A stretch of 64,000 nt of DNA, from positions 1,178,001-1,242,000 of the forward strand of contig NZ_JACHDS010000001.1 of the NCBI RefSeq assembly GCF_014201195.1, in the 5' to 3' direction. Shown here one piece after another: positions 19,441 through 27,839 of the stretch. Origin of the DNA: Nocardiopsis mwathae (GTDB lineage Bacteria > Actinomycetota > Actinomycetes > Streptosporangiales > Streptosporangiaceae). The position numbers and the translations under genes were made by a program. The notes beneath the pieces were generated by a model. That model was not told the origin of the DNA and ran no database searches. It saw only the letters and a program-made list of their open reading frames with translations. How positions within the stretch are numbered: the first letter of the stretch is position 1; each line of letters opens with the position of its first letter.

Positions 19441-22400
19441 GTGCCGAAGCTCAGCGTCATCGTGTCGTTCGACGTCACAGAGCCACACCTGCAGCACTGC
19501 CTGGACTCGCTCAGCGGGCGGGCGCGCGGTGACGGCGATGTCGAGGTCGTCCTCGCCCCCGTCGCCCGCCCCGGCGGCCGGACCACCGGGCGCCGCGATC
19601 CCGCGGACGACGCAACCTCCGACGAGACCGCCGGCGGCGCGGACGACGACGGCGACTCCGACGCCACCTCCGAGGACAGCGACACCGAGACCGAACGGGC
19701 CGGCGACGAGGGCGGAGAGGACAGCGAGTCCGCCGACAGCACCGGAGACGACGCCCTTCTTCCCGCCCGAGCCTTCGCCGCCGCACCGCCCCCCGGGTAC
19801 ACCGCCGCCCTGCTCGGCACCCCCGCCCCCTCCCATGCCGCCGCACGCAGGCAGGGCGCCCGCGCGTCCAGCGGCGACTACCTCGTGTTCATCGACGGTG
19901 CCGACGCGCTGACCGGCTACGCCCTGGACTACCTCGCCGACGCCCTCGACGCCTCCGGCTCCGACGTGGCCACCGGCAACGTCCACCGCTTCAACGAACT
20001 GGGCGTGCGCCCCTCGGCCGCGCACCGCAAGGTCTTCGCCAAGAACCGCACCGGCGTGGACGTCCGCGTCACCACCGCACTGCTGGGCGACCGCCAGTTC
20101 GGCAACAAGATGTGGCGCCGCTCCTTCTGGGAGCGCCTTCCCGAGACCGTGGCCGCGTTCGACGACGCCGACGGCGACCTCGCCGTACTGCGTGCGCTGT
20201 TCGCCGCCCAGACCGTCGACGTGCTCACCGCCCCCGTCCTGCTGCTGCGCGACCGCGAGACCGGGGAGAACCTCGCCCGGCCCGACACCATGGCCCGCCG
20301 CCTCGGTGCCATCGCCGAGCTGGCCGACTCGCTGAGCCCCGCCGACCGCGCCCTGTGGGACGACCGGGCGCTGCGCACGCACGTGCGGGCGGTCCTGCTC
20401 CGCATGGACGACGCCGAGCAGGAGACCCGCGAGCGCTTCTACGACCTCGCGGGCGCCTATCTCGCCAAGGCGGGGCCCAAGGTCGTCGACGCGCTGCCCG
20501 CCCTGCACCGCCTCAACTACCACCTCGTGCGCGCCCGGCAGGACGCGCGGGTGCTGGAGGCCATCACCTTCCAGAAGAGCGTCGAGCTGAAGAAGGCCCC
20601 GGTCGTCCGGCGCGGCCTGCACTACTACATCCGCTACCCGTTCTTCGAGGACGAGGCCGCCCAGATCCCCCGCGGCGTCTACCGCCTCGACTCCGAACTG
20701 CGCGTGCGCCAGAAGACCGAGGGCGTGCGGTGGCGGGACGGCAAGCTCGTCGTCAGCGGCCGTGTGGGCATCCTGCACCTGCGGGCCGGGCGCCGCTGGC
20801 AGCAGCAGCTGGTGGCGTTCGCGGTCAACTCCGACACCGGGCGGCGCGTGCCCGTCCCGGTCCGGGTGCGGCGCGCCGCCGAGTACCGGCTGCCCGACGT
20901 GCCCGAGGCGGCGCGGCACGACTTCGGCGGCTTCGAGGTCACCGTCGACCCGTCCCGGCTGCGGCTGTCCGGCCAGTGGCGGCCCACCGAGTGGAAGATC
21001 GAGCTGGTCGTCCTCAACCGCGGCCTGATCCGCCGCCGCATCGTCGGCAACCCGGTCTCCGGCCCGCCGGAGCGCCCCGGCTACGCGCGGGTCCACGGTG
21101 ACGTCTGGGTCCGACCCTGGTGGAACGCCGACGCGCAGCTGACCATCGCGGTCGACCCGGTGCGCGCCAGGATCGCCGAGTACCGCGTCGACCACTCCGG
21201 GGACCGCCCCGAGGTGGAGCTCACCGGAGAATTCGTCTCGGCGCCCGCGGCCGAGGCCCGCGAACTGCGGCTGACCCGCCTGCCCGGCACCGCGCGGCTC
21301 CGCTACCCCCTGCGCTCCACGCCGGCCGACGGGGCCCGCTTCACCGTCCGCGTCCCCGCCGCCGACCTGATCGACAACGCCGTGGACGAGGGCGGCGGCG
21401 TCATCCGCCAGGAGCAGTGGGGGGCCGAACTGGTCACCTCCGACGGCGCCGCCCTGCCGCTGGTCCTGCCGGACGAGGTCGAGGCGGCCGCGCACCCCGC
21501 CGGCGACGGGCACCACGAGGTCGCGGTGCAGCGCACCGCCACCGGCCACCTGCGGCTGCGTGCCGGATGGGCGCGCCCCGCGGTGCACGGGGCCGAGTGG
21601 GACGGCCGCGACCTGGTGCTCCGCGGCGAGTACGCCGCCGACGCCCGGATGGAGCTGGTGTTCAAGGCGCGCGGCCGCGACGAGGAGCACACCGTGGCCG
21701 TCGAGCGCGACGGCACCGCCTTCCGGGCGGTCTTCACCCCCTCCGCCATCCCGACCCTCTCGGGCGAGCTGCCGCTGCCCGCGGGCACCTACCAGCTGTG
21801 GGGCCGCGTCCACCTGGACGACGGCGCGTCCAGCGACGTCGGCGCCGAGTGCGGCGAGGACGTCACCCGCGCGATGCCGCTGGAGCTGGCCACCCCCGAG
21901 CGCACCTACACCTTCGCCCACTCCGGCTCCGACATACCGGTGCTCAAGGTCGGCAGCGACCTGCGGCCCGAAGAGCGCGGCACCTTCGCGCAGCGGCGGC
22001 TGCGCGAGGAGGTCTACCCCGCCCTGCGCCGGGAGAGCGCCGAGGAGCGGATCCTCTTCGACAGCTACACCGGCCGCCAGTTCTCCGACAGTCCGCACAG
22101 CATCTACGCATGCCTGCGGTCCCGGGGCGGGCGGTGGGCCGACTACCCGATGTCGTGGCTGGTCAAGGACGGCCAGGTGAACCTGCCCGGTGACGTGTCG
22201 GCGGTGCGCCACAACGGCCGCGACTTCTACGAGGCGCTCGCCCGCTCCAAGTACCTGGTGACCAACTCCCGCCAGCCGGCCTGGTTCGCCCGGCGCCCCG
22301 ACCAGGTGGTGGTGCAGACCTGGCACGGCTCGATGCTCAAGCGGATCGGCTTCGACATCGAGAACATCCGCGGCAAGTCCCGCGACTACCACGAGAAGCT

Positions 22401-23133
22401 GGCGTGGGAGACCGAGCAGTGGGACTACCTGGTCTCACCGAGCCCCTGGGCCACGCCCATCCTGCGCCGCGCCTTCCGCTTCGACGGGGAGATCCTGGAG
22501 ACCGGCTACCCGCGCAACGACATCTTCTTCTCCGCCGAGCGCGACGCCATCGCCGAGCGCACCCGGCGCCGGCTGGGCCTGCCCGCCGACAAGAAGGTGG
22601 TGCTCTACGCGCCGACCTGGCGCGACGACAAGTACTACACGCGCGGCAAGCACAAGCTCGACCTCCACCTGGACCTGCGGCGGATGTACGAGAAGCTCGG
22701 CGACGACCACGTGCTGCTGGTCCGGCGCCACCCCCGCGTCGTCGACAGCGTGCCCATCGTCGGTGAGGACTTCGTCTACGACGTGTCGCTGTACCCGGAG
22801 ATCATGGAGCTGTTCCTGATCACCGACGTGCTGGTCACCGACTACTCGTCGATGATGTTCGACTTCGCCAACACCGGTCGCCCGATGCTGTTCTTCACCT
22901 ACGACATCGAGGGCTACCGCGACAACCTCCGCGGCTTCTACTTCGATTTCGAGGAGACTGCGCCCGGGCCACTGCTGGTGGAGTCCGACGACGTCATCGC
23001 CTCGCTGCTGGACATCGACGAGGTCGCCGACGACTACAGCGGCAAGTACCGGGACTTCACCGAGAAGTTCTGCCCGCTGGACGACGGCAACGCCGCCGCC
23101 CGCGTGGTGGACCGGGTCTTCGGGGACGCCTGA
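19441..23133 (+). CDS. Bifunctional glycosyltransferase / CDP-glycerol glycerophosphotransferase (TagF-like)
   Basis: Very large (1230 residues) enzyme predicted to build a wall teichoic-type polymer. The N-terminus resembles a GT2 fold (KLSVIVSFDVTEPHLQHCLDSL). It is interrupted at about residues 43-106 by an Asp/Glu/Ser/Thr-rich low-complexity insert and continues with GDYLVFIDGADALT and FGNKMWRRSFW. A middle beta-rich region (about 400-850) follows. The C-terminal 380 residues form the TagF/TagB domain, with QTWHGSMLKRIG, YPRNDIFF, APTWRDDKYYTRGK, LLVRRHPRV, VTDYSSMMFDFANTGRPMLF and PGPLLVE. The GTG start follows GGGAG. Polymer type is unknown. The GT2 DxD site appears relaxed to DGAD. Confidence 0.85.
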   Translation: MPKLSVIVSFDVTEPHLQHCLDSLSGRARGDGDVEVVLAPVARPGGRTTGRRDPADDATSDETAGGADDDGDSDATSEDSDTETERAGDEGGEDSESADSTGDDALLPARAFAAAPPPGYTAALLGTPAPSHAAARRQGARASSGDYLVFIDGADALTGYALDYLADALDASGSDVATGNVHRFNELGVRPSAAHRKVFAKNRTGVDVRVTTALLGDRQFGNKMWRRSFWERLPETVAAFDDADGDLAVLRALFAAQTVDVLTAPVLLLRDRETGENLARPDTMARRLGAIAELADSLSPADRALWDDRALRTHVRAVLLRMDDAEQETRERFYDLAGAYLAKAGPKVVDALPALHRLNYHLVRARQDARVLEAITFQKSVELKKAPVVRRGLHYYIRYPFFEDEAAQIPRGVYRLDSELRVRQKTEGVRWRDGKLVVSGRVGILHLRAGRRWQQQLVAFAVNSDTGRRVPVPVRVRRAAEYRLPDVPEAARHDFGGFEVTVDPSRLRLSGQWRPTEWKIELVVLNRGLIRRRIVGNPVSGPPERPGYARVHGDVWVRPWWNADAQLTIAVDPVRARIAEYRVDHSGDRPEVELTGEFVSAPAAEARELRLTRLPGTARLRYPLRSTPADGARFTVRVPAADLIDNAVDEGGGVIRQEQWGAELVTSDGAALPLVLPDEVEAAAHPAGDGHHEVAVQRTATGHLRLRAGWARPAVHGAEWDGRDLVLRGEYAADARMELVFKARGRDEEHTVAVERDGTAFRAVFTPSAIPTLSGELPLPAGTYQLWGRVHLDDGASSDVGAECGEDVTRAMPLELATPERTYTFAHSGSDIPVLKVGSDLRPEERGTFAQRRLREEVYPALRRESAEERILFDSYTGRQFSDSPHSIYACLRSRGGRWADYPMSWLVKDGQVNLPGDVSAVRHNGRDFYEALARSKYLVTNSRQPAWFARRPDQVVVQTWHGSMLKRIGFDIENIRGKSRDYHEKLAWETEQWDYLVSPSPWATPILRRAFRFDGEILETGYPRNDIFFSAERDAIAERTRRRLGLPADKKVVLYAPTWRDDKYYTRGKHKLDLHLDLRRMYEKLGDDHVLLVRRHPRVVDSVPIVGEDFVYDVSLYPEIMELFLITDVLVTDYSSMMFDFANTGRPMLFFTYDIEGYRDNLRGFYFDFEETAPGPLLVESDDVIASLLDIDEVADDYSGKYRDFTEKFCPLDDGNAAARVVDRVFGDA

Positions 23134-23141
23134 CCCGCCCA

Positions 23142-23176
23142 CCCGGCCTCCCCCGCGTGCGGCGGGGGAGGCCGGG
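23142..23176 (+). terminator. Hairpin terminator after the TagF-like gene
   Basis: Perfect 15-bp stem (CCCGGCCTCCCCCGC) with a 5-base loop, eight bases after the stop. Confidence 0.75.
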
Positions 23177-23192
23177 GTGAGAGGATGGGGGC

Positions 23193-23492
23193 GTGATCGT
23201 CATCACCCGTTACACTGTGCCACTGGAGGAAGCCGACGACTTCGTGGCGCGCGCCTCTGCGGCGCTCTCGGCCCTCGGCGGCCGCCCGGGGTTCAAGGAC
23301 TCCTGGATCGGCCGCGCGGCGGACGAGCCGACGCTGTGGACCGTCGTCACCGAGTGGGAGGGGCCCGGCCACTACCGGCGGGCGCTGTCGGACTACGACG
23401 TGCGGATGGCGGCCGTGCCGCTGCTCTCACTCGCCCACGACGAACCCAGTGCCTATGAGGTGGTGTCCGGGCACACGCCGGGGCCGCGGTAA
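23193..23492 (+). CDS. Antibiotic biosynthesis monooxygenase (ABM) domain protein
   Basis: A 99-residue single-domain protein of the dimeric ferredoxin-like ABM superfamily. It has a first strand MIVITRYTVP, the helix EADDFVARASAALSALGGRPG, a strand with DSWIGRAADEPTLWTVVTEWE and a helix HYRRALSDYDVRMAAVPLLS. Members include small oxygenases and heme-degrading enzymes, but many have no known substrate, and no heme-ligand motif is evident here. The GTG start has AGAGGA eight bases upstream. It is monocistronic between two hairpins. Confidence 0.75.
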   Translation: MIVITRYTVPLEEADDFVARASAALSALGGRPGFKDSWIGRAADEPTLWTVVTEWEGPGHYRRALSDYDVRMAAVPLLSLAHDEPSAYEVVSGHTPGPR

Positions 23493-23500
23493 CGGCGATT

Positions 23501-23527
23501 CGATACGGCGCGCGATCGCGCGTATCG
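23501..23527 (+). terminator. Hairpin after the ABM gene
   Basis: CGATACG and CGTATCG arms flank a self-complementary GCGCGCGATCGCG core nine bases after the stop. Confidence 0.55.
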
Positions 23528-23677
23528 TCGTCGGTGCGATCCTCATCGCCCCCGCGGGGGCGGCTGTTTGGTGCGCGCCAGTGCCCGCAGGCCTTTAAGC
23601 TGGGCGCTTATCGTCAACATCGAGCATCGCGTCGAGCGATCCGCCGACCGCCAGCCGGATGGAGAGTCTGAGTACTT

Positions 23678-25066
23678 ATGGCCGCTAAGTCAGAGGCAAT
23701 GGACGCCCTCGTCAACCTCGCCAAGCGGCGGGGTCTGGTGTACCCCTCCAGCGAGATCTACGGGGGTCTGCGCGCCTCTTGGGACTACGGCCCCCTGGGC
23801 GTCGAGCTGAAGAGCAACATCAAGCGCCAGTGGTGGCGTTCGATGGTGCAGGAGCGCGACGACATCGTCGGGCTGGACTCCAGCGTCATCCTCGCCCGCG
23901 AGGTGTGGGAGGCGTCGGGCCACGTCAAGGCGTTCGTCGACCCGCTCACCGAGTGCATGTCCTGCCACAAGCGCTTCCGCGCCGACCACCTCCTTGAGGC
24001 CTACGAGGACAAGCACGGCAAGGAGCCGGAGAACGGCCTGGCCGGCCTGAACTGCGCCAACTGCGGCGCCAAGGGCTCGTTCACCGAACCGCGCACGTTC
24101 AGCGGCCTGCTGCGCACCTATCTGGGCCCGGTGCAGGACGAGTCCGGCCTGGCCTACCTGCGCCCGGAGACCGCCCAGGGCATCTTCATCAACTACCTCA
24201 ACGTGCAGCAGAGCGCGCGGCGCAAGATCCCCTTCGGTATCGGCCAGCTCGGCAAGTCGTTCCGCAACGAGATCACCCCGGGCAACTTCATCTTCCGCAC
24301 CCGCGAGTTCGAGCAGATGGAGATGGAGTTCTTCGTCAAGCCCGGCACCGACGAGGAATGGCACCAGTACTGGATCGACACCCGCCTGCAGTGGTACGTC
24401 GACCTGGGCGTCTCCAAGGACAACCTGCGGCTGTTCGAGCACCCCCAGGACAAGCTGGCGCACTACGCCAAGCGAACCGTGGACGTCGAGTACCGCTTCG
24501 GCTTCGTCGGCGGCGAGTGGGGCGAGCTGGAGGGCGTGGCCAACCGCACCGACTACGACCTGCGGACGCACGCCGAGGCCTCGGGCACCGACCTCTCCTT
24601 CTTCGACCAGGAGAACAACGAGCGCTACACGCCCTACGTCATCGAGCCGGCGGCCGGTGTCGACCGCGCGATGCTCGCGTTCATGCTCGACGCCTACCGC
24701 GAGGACGAGGCCCCCAACGCCAAGGGCAAGATGGAGAAGCGCGCGGTCATGCGTCTCGACCCGCGACTGTCCCCGGTCAAGGCCGCGGTGCTGCCGCTGT
24801 CCCGCAACGCCGCTCTCTCGCCCAAGGCCCGCGACCTCGCCGCCGCCCTGCGCAAGCGCTGGAACGTGGAGTTCGACGACGCCGGAGCCATCGGCCGCCG
24901 CTACCGTCGCCAGGACGAGATCGGTACCCCGTTCTGCGTCACCGTCGACTTCGACACCCTCGACGACAACGCGGTGACCGTCCGCGAACGCGACACCATG
25001 TCGCAGGAGCGCGTCTCCCTCGACCAGGTCGAGATGTACCTGCTGGAGCGCCTGCCCGGCTGCTGA
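23678..25066 (+). CDS. glyS: Glycyl-tRNA synthetase (alpha2 type)
   Basis: Charges tRNA-Gly with glycine (EC 6.1.1.14). The 462-residue class II synthetase has motif 1 in the [23 protein letters not shown] region. A zinc-type four-cysteine insertion follows (CMSCHKRF...CANCGAKG). Motif 2 is [29 protein letters not shown], motif 3 is [19 protein letters not shown], and a C-terminal anticodon-binding domain closes the protein. The ATG at 23678 gives a canonical N-terminus. I looked for a T-box in the 185-base leader and saw none. Confidence 0.97.
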   Translation: MAAKSEAMDALVNLAKRRGLVYPSSEIYGGLRASWDYGPLGVELKSNIKRQWWRSMVQERDDIVGLDSSVILAREVWEASGHVKAFVDPLTECMSCHKRFRADHLLEAYEDKHGKEPENGLAGLNCANCGAKGSFTEPRTFSGLLRTYLGPVQDESGLAYLRPETAQGIFINYLNVQQSARRKIPFGIGQLGKSFRNEITPGNFIFRTREFEQMEMEFFVKPGTDEEWHQYWIDTRLQWYVDLGVSKDNLRLFEHPQDKLAHYAKRTVDVEYRFGFVGGEWGELEGVANRTDYDLRTHAEASGTDLSFFDQENNERYTPYVIEPAAGVDRAMLAFMLDAYREDEAPNAKGKMEKRAVMRLDPRLSPVKAAVLPLSRNAALSPKARDLAAALRKRWNVEFDDAGAIGRRYRRQDEIGTPFCVTVDFDTLDDNAVTVRERDTMSQERVSLDQVEMYLLERLPGC

Positions 25067-25082
25067 CACCTGTCGCTCCGAT

Positions 25083-25138
25083 GATCTCGGGGGTACCGAC
25101 CTCATTCCGCCCCGGATCCGGTCGGTACCCCCGAGATC
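25083..25138. repeat. Dispersed inverted repeat, copy B (terminator between glyS and dgt)
   Basis: Perfect 19-bp arms GATCTCGGGGGTACCGACC (25083-25101 and complement 25120-25138). It shares the GATCTCGG/CCGAGATC core with the other copies and lies between convergent genes. Confidence 0.75.
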
Positions 25139-25166
25139 GACGCCGGAGGCCGTGCGGGAACGGCCC

Positions 25167-26414
25167 TCAGCGGGTCAGGCGCCGGTGCCAGGCGCGCGCC
25201 GAGGTGTCGGTGAGCGAGGCCACCTGGTCGATGACCACGCGCAGCGCCGCGGCGTCGTCGTCGGCGCGCTCGTAGTCGGCGCGGCAGGACTCGTCGAGCG
25301 TTTCCGGGGCGCCGAGGCGGACGGCGGCGACGAGTTCGGCGATCAGCTCGCGCTCACGGGCCTGGTACTCCTGCGCCTCCGTGCGTGCCATCACGTAGTG
25401 CGCGGCCACCGCCTTGAGCAGCGCGCACTCCAGCAGCGCGCGCCGCGGGACGATGAGGTCGGCCGTGTAGCGGGTGAGCGGGGCCGGGCCGTAGGCGGCG
25501 CGGGTAGCCTGCTCGGCCTCCCTGCAGAAGCGGCCGATGAGCTCGCTGGTCAGGTTCTTCAGCCCGGCGAGCGAGGCCACGTCCCCGGTGAAGTCGCGGG
25601 GCCAGAACGGCTCGGCCACCAGATCGCCGAAGACCTCCTCCAGCTCACCGGGGCCGGCGTCGCAGTAGTGCCGGGCCGCGATCGCGGCGACCTCGCGCCG
25701 CTCGCCCGGGGAGCGCAGGGCGTCCAGCCGCACCCACCCGGCGTACAGGCCGTCCTCCAGGTCATGCACGGAGTAGGCGACGTCGTCGGCCCAGTCCATC
25801 ACATCGGCCTCGAAACAGGTCCGGGTACTCGGCGCCGCCGCGCGGATCCACTCGAAGACCGACGTGTCGTCCGGGTAGCAGTTGAACTTGTGCGTGGCGC
25901 CGCCGCACCCCCGCTGCCACGGGTACTTCAGCGTGGCATCCAGGGTGGCGCGGGTCAGGTTGAGTCCGGCGCTGCGCCCGCCGTCACCGAGGACCTTGCC
26001 CTCCAGACGGGTCAGAAGGCGCAGGCTCTGGGCGTTGCCCTCGAAACCGCCGCAGGCCGCGGCCGCGGCGTCCAGTGCCTTCTCCCCGTTGTGCCCGAAG
26101 GGCGGGTGACCCAGATCGTGGGCGAGGCACGCGGCCTCCACGAGGTCGGGGTCGCAGCCCAGGGCGCGGCCGAGCTCGCGCCCGATCTGCGCGCACTCCA
26201 GCGAGTGGGTGAGGCGGGTGCGGGGAAAATCGCTGGCTCCGGGCTGCACCACCTGCGTCTTGGCGGCCAGCCGCCGCAGCGCGAAACTGTGCAGCACACG
26301 GGCCCGGTCCCGCTCGAACGGCCCGCGCGCCCGGTTCTTCGCGGATTCACCGGCCCACCGCTCCCGGTCATGGGAGCTGTATCCGGCCACGGGTGCTTCG
26401 GGAGTCGGCGACAT
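25167..26414 (-). CDS. dgt: Deoxyguanosinetriphosphate triphosphohydrolase-like HD protein
   Basis: Predicted dNTP triphosphohydrolase that releases tripolyphosphate from dGTP or other dNTPs. The 415-residue protein has the HD-domain residues in [18 protein letters not shown] and in the HD pair [17 protein letters not shown]. Further metal and substrate elements lie in [23 protein letters not shown]-terminal [22 protein letters not shown] is typical for type-2 dGTPases of actinobacteria. The ATG at 26414 starts the protein just after the 103-bp tandem repeat on the far side. In many actinobacteria dgt lies near dnaG, and here dnaG is about 9 kb away. Confidence 0.93.
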   Translation of the reverse strand: MSPTPEAPVAGYSSHDRERWAGESAKNRARGPFERDRARVLHSFALRRLAAKTQVVQPGASDFPRTRLTHSLECAQIGRELGRALGCDPDLVEAACLAHDLGHPPFGHNGEKALDAAAAACGGFEGNAQSLRLLTRLEGKVLGDGGRSAGLNLTRATLDATLKYPWQRGCGGATHKFNCYPDDTSVFEWIRAAAPSTRTCFEADVMDWADDVAYSVHDLEDGLYAGWVRLDALRSPGERREVAAIAARHYCDAGPGELEEVFGDLVAEPFWPRDFTGDVASLAGLKNLTSELIGRFCREAEQATRAAYGPAPLTRYTADLIVPRRALLECALLKAVAAHYVMARTEAQEYQARERELIAELVAAVRLGAPETLDESCRADYERADDDAAALRVVIDQVASLTDTSARAWHRRLTR

Positions 26415-26470
26415 GCATCCGACTCTACGCAGACCTCATGACGGTTCCGCGAACGGGAGGTGGAGTGAAC

Positions 26471-26676
26471 CTCAGTGGTGTGGTTGGGGCTTCGGGTGTC
26501 TCGCTTGCTGCGGCGGTGTTGCGGTGGGGGCCTTCGGCCGGTCGGCATCGCCGCCTCCGCGCGCTCGATCACCCTCAGTGGTGTGGTTGGGGCTTCGGGT
26601 GTCTCGCTTGCTGCGGCGGTGTTGCGGTGGGGGCCTTCGGCCGGTCGGCATCGCCGCCTCCGCGCGCTCGATCACC
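26471..26676. repeat. Tandem duplication, two 103-bp units
   Basis: Two units of 103 bp, starting with CTCAG at 26471 and 26574, appear identical by eye. A partial third occurrence of the boundary (ACCCTCAGG) includes the stop codon of the YdcF-type gene. Each unit contains a GGCCTTCGGCC mini-hairpin and GC-rich complementary segments. Confidence 0.85.
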
Positions 26677-26677
26677 C

Positions 26678-27604
26678 TCAGGCCGCGTCCACACTGATGT
26701 CGCTGCTGCTTCCGAAGATCCAGTAGTACCAGAGCGACGCCGTCTCCCGGGTGATGTACCACACCTGGGTGCGGCGTTCGATGACGGCGGGGCCGGAGCG
26801 GGCGGGGCTGGTGCTGGCGTCGATGCCGAAGTCCTGGGCCATCTGCCGGGAACGCAGGCTGTGCCAGGGGTCGGTGACGATCACGGCGGTCGCCCACTGT
26901 CGTTCGTCGAACACCCGGCCGACCGCCTCGATGCTCTGCAGGGTGTCGTTGCCGGTGTCGACCGCCACCACCTGCTCGGCGGGCACCCCTACCTGGACCA
27001 GCCAGTCGCGTCCGCTTCCGGCCTCGGTGAAGTTGTCGCCGGGGAGGTTCCCGCCGACGGTGACGATCACCGGGGCGACGCCATCGCGGTAGAGGTCGGC
27101 TGCGTGCCGCAGTCGGGCCTCGAAGATGGGGGAGGGGCGCCCGTTGTACTGGCTGGCGCCGAGCACGATGATGGCGTCGGACTGCGGGCGCTCGTCCTGG
27201 CGGGCGGTGTACCAGACCCAGCCCCACGTCCCCGGGGGCAGGGCCAGCGCGGTGACCAGCAGCAGCGCCACGATCCAGCGGATCCGCACGCGGCGGCGCG
27301 GACGGTCGGGCGCGGCCGGGCGGGAACGCCGTCCGCGCCGCCCGCGCCGTCCGCGTTCCGGCATGTCGCCGCCGAAGCCGTCCTCCGCCGGATCGGGCCC
27401 GCCGCCCGGATCCTCGCGGGTGAACGTACGGGTCCGTTCGACGACGGGTCCCCGGACCGGCTGGGCACCGGGTGCGCCGTAGGGGTCGTCCGCCGTGCCG
27501 GAGCCGCCGCGCGTGAAGACGCGGGTGGCCTCCGGGTCCGGGGCGACGTCGCCCCGGCGGTCGTCGCGCGGTTCCCGGCCGCGCTCGTCCCCCACAGACC
27601 GCAC
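26678..27604 (-). CDS. YdcF-family (DUF218) membrane-anchored protein
   Basis: A 308-residue protein with a long charged, probably disordered cytosolic N-terminus (about 105 residues, rich in Arg, Asp and Gly). One transmembrane helix (IVALLLVTALALPPG) and a periplasm-facing DUF218 domain follow. DUF218 motifs are DAIIVLGASQYNGRPSPIFEARL, PVIVTVGGNLPGDNFTEA, DTLQSIEAV and VIVTDPWHSLRSRQMA. SanA/YdcF/ElyC proteins affect envelope or polyprenyl-carrier processes, but the reaction is not known. The GTG start at 27604 is chosen because it is preceded by GGGGTGATGAG. Confidence 0.8.
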   Translation of the reverse strand: MRSVGDERGREPRDDRRGDVAPDPEATRVFTRGGSGTADDPYGAPGAQPVRGPVVERTRTFTREDPGGGPDPAEDGFGGDMPERGRRGRRGRRSRPAAPDRPRRRVRIRWIVALLLVTALALPPGTWGWVWYTARQDERPQSDAIIVLGASQYNGRPSPIFEARLRHAADLYRDGVAPVIVTVGGNLPGDNFTEAGSGRDWLVQVGVPAEQVVAVDTGNDTLQSIEAVGRVFDERQWATAVIVTDPWHSLRSRQMAQDFGIDASTSPARSGPAVIERRTQVWYITRETASLWYYWIFGSSSDISVDAA

Positions 27605-27782
27605 CTCATCACCCCCAGCTGCGATGTACTTGGATTCGCCTGACGATAGCCGACGCAGCGGCGATGGCGAACGGGACGCCGATCACCGTCGTGTCCGCGA
27701 CCACGGCCAAGTCGACACGCTACCGGTGGCGGTCCGAGATGTCGGACTGGAGCGGGTATTCCAGCACGATGCCGTCCGCGGA

Positions 27783-27818
27783 CGGTGGTGGGGCGACCCG
27801 ACGCGCCTCCCACCACCG
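27783..27818 (-). terminator. Hairpin terminator after ppdK
   Basis: Perfect 10-bp arms CGGTGGTGGG and its complement, 22 bases beyond the ppdK stop. Confidence 0.65.
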
Positions 27819-27839
27819 CAAGCGGCGGCGTCCGTCGCG

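Noticed and set aside
19381-22392. A 1003-codon frame antisense to the TagF-like gene
   Set aside because: Val/Gly/Ala/Asp-rich shadow of a gene with a recognisable TagF domain.
23493-23677. Possible T-box riboswitch before glyS
   Set aside because: No specifier stem, T-box sequence or antiterminator could be identified. The only strong structure is the hairpin at 23501-23527 ending the previous gene.
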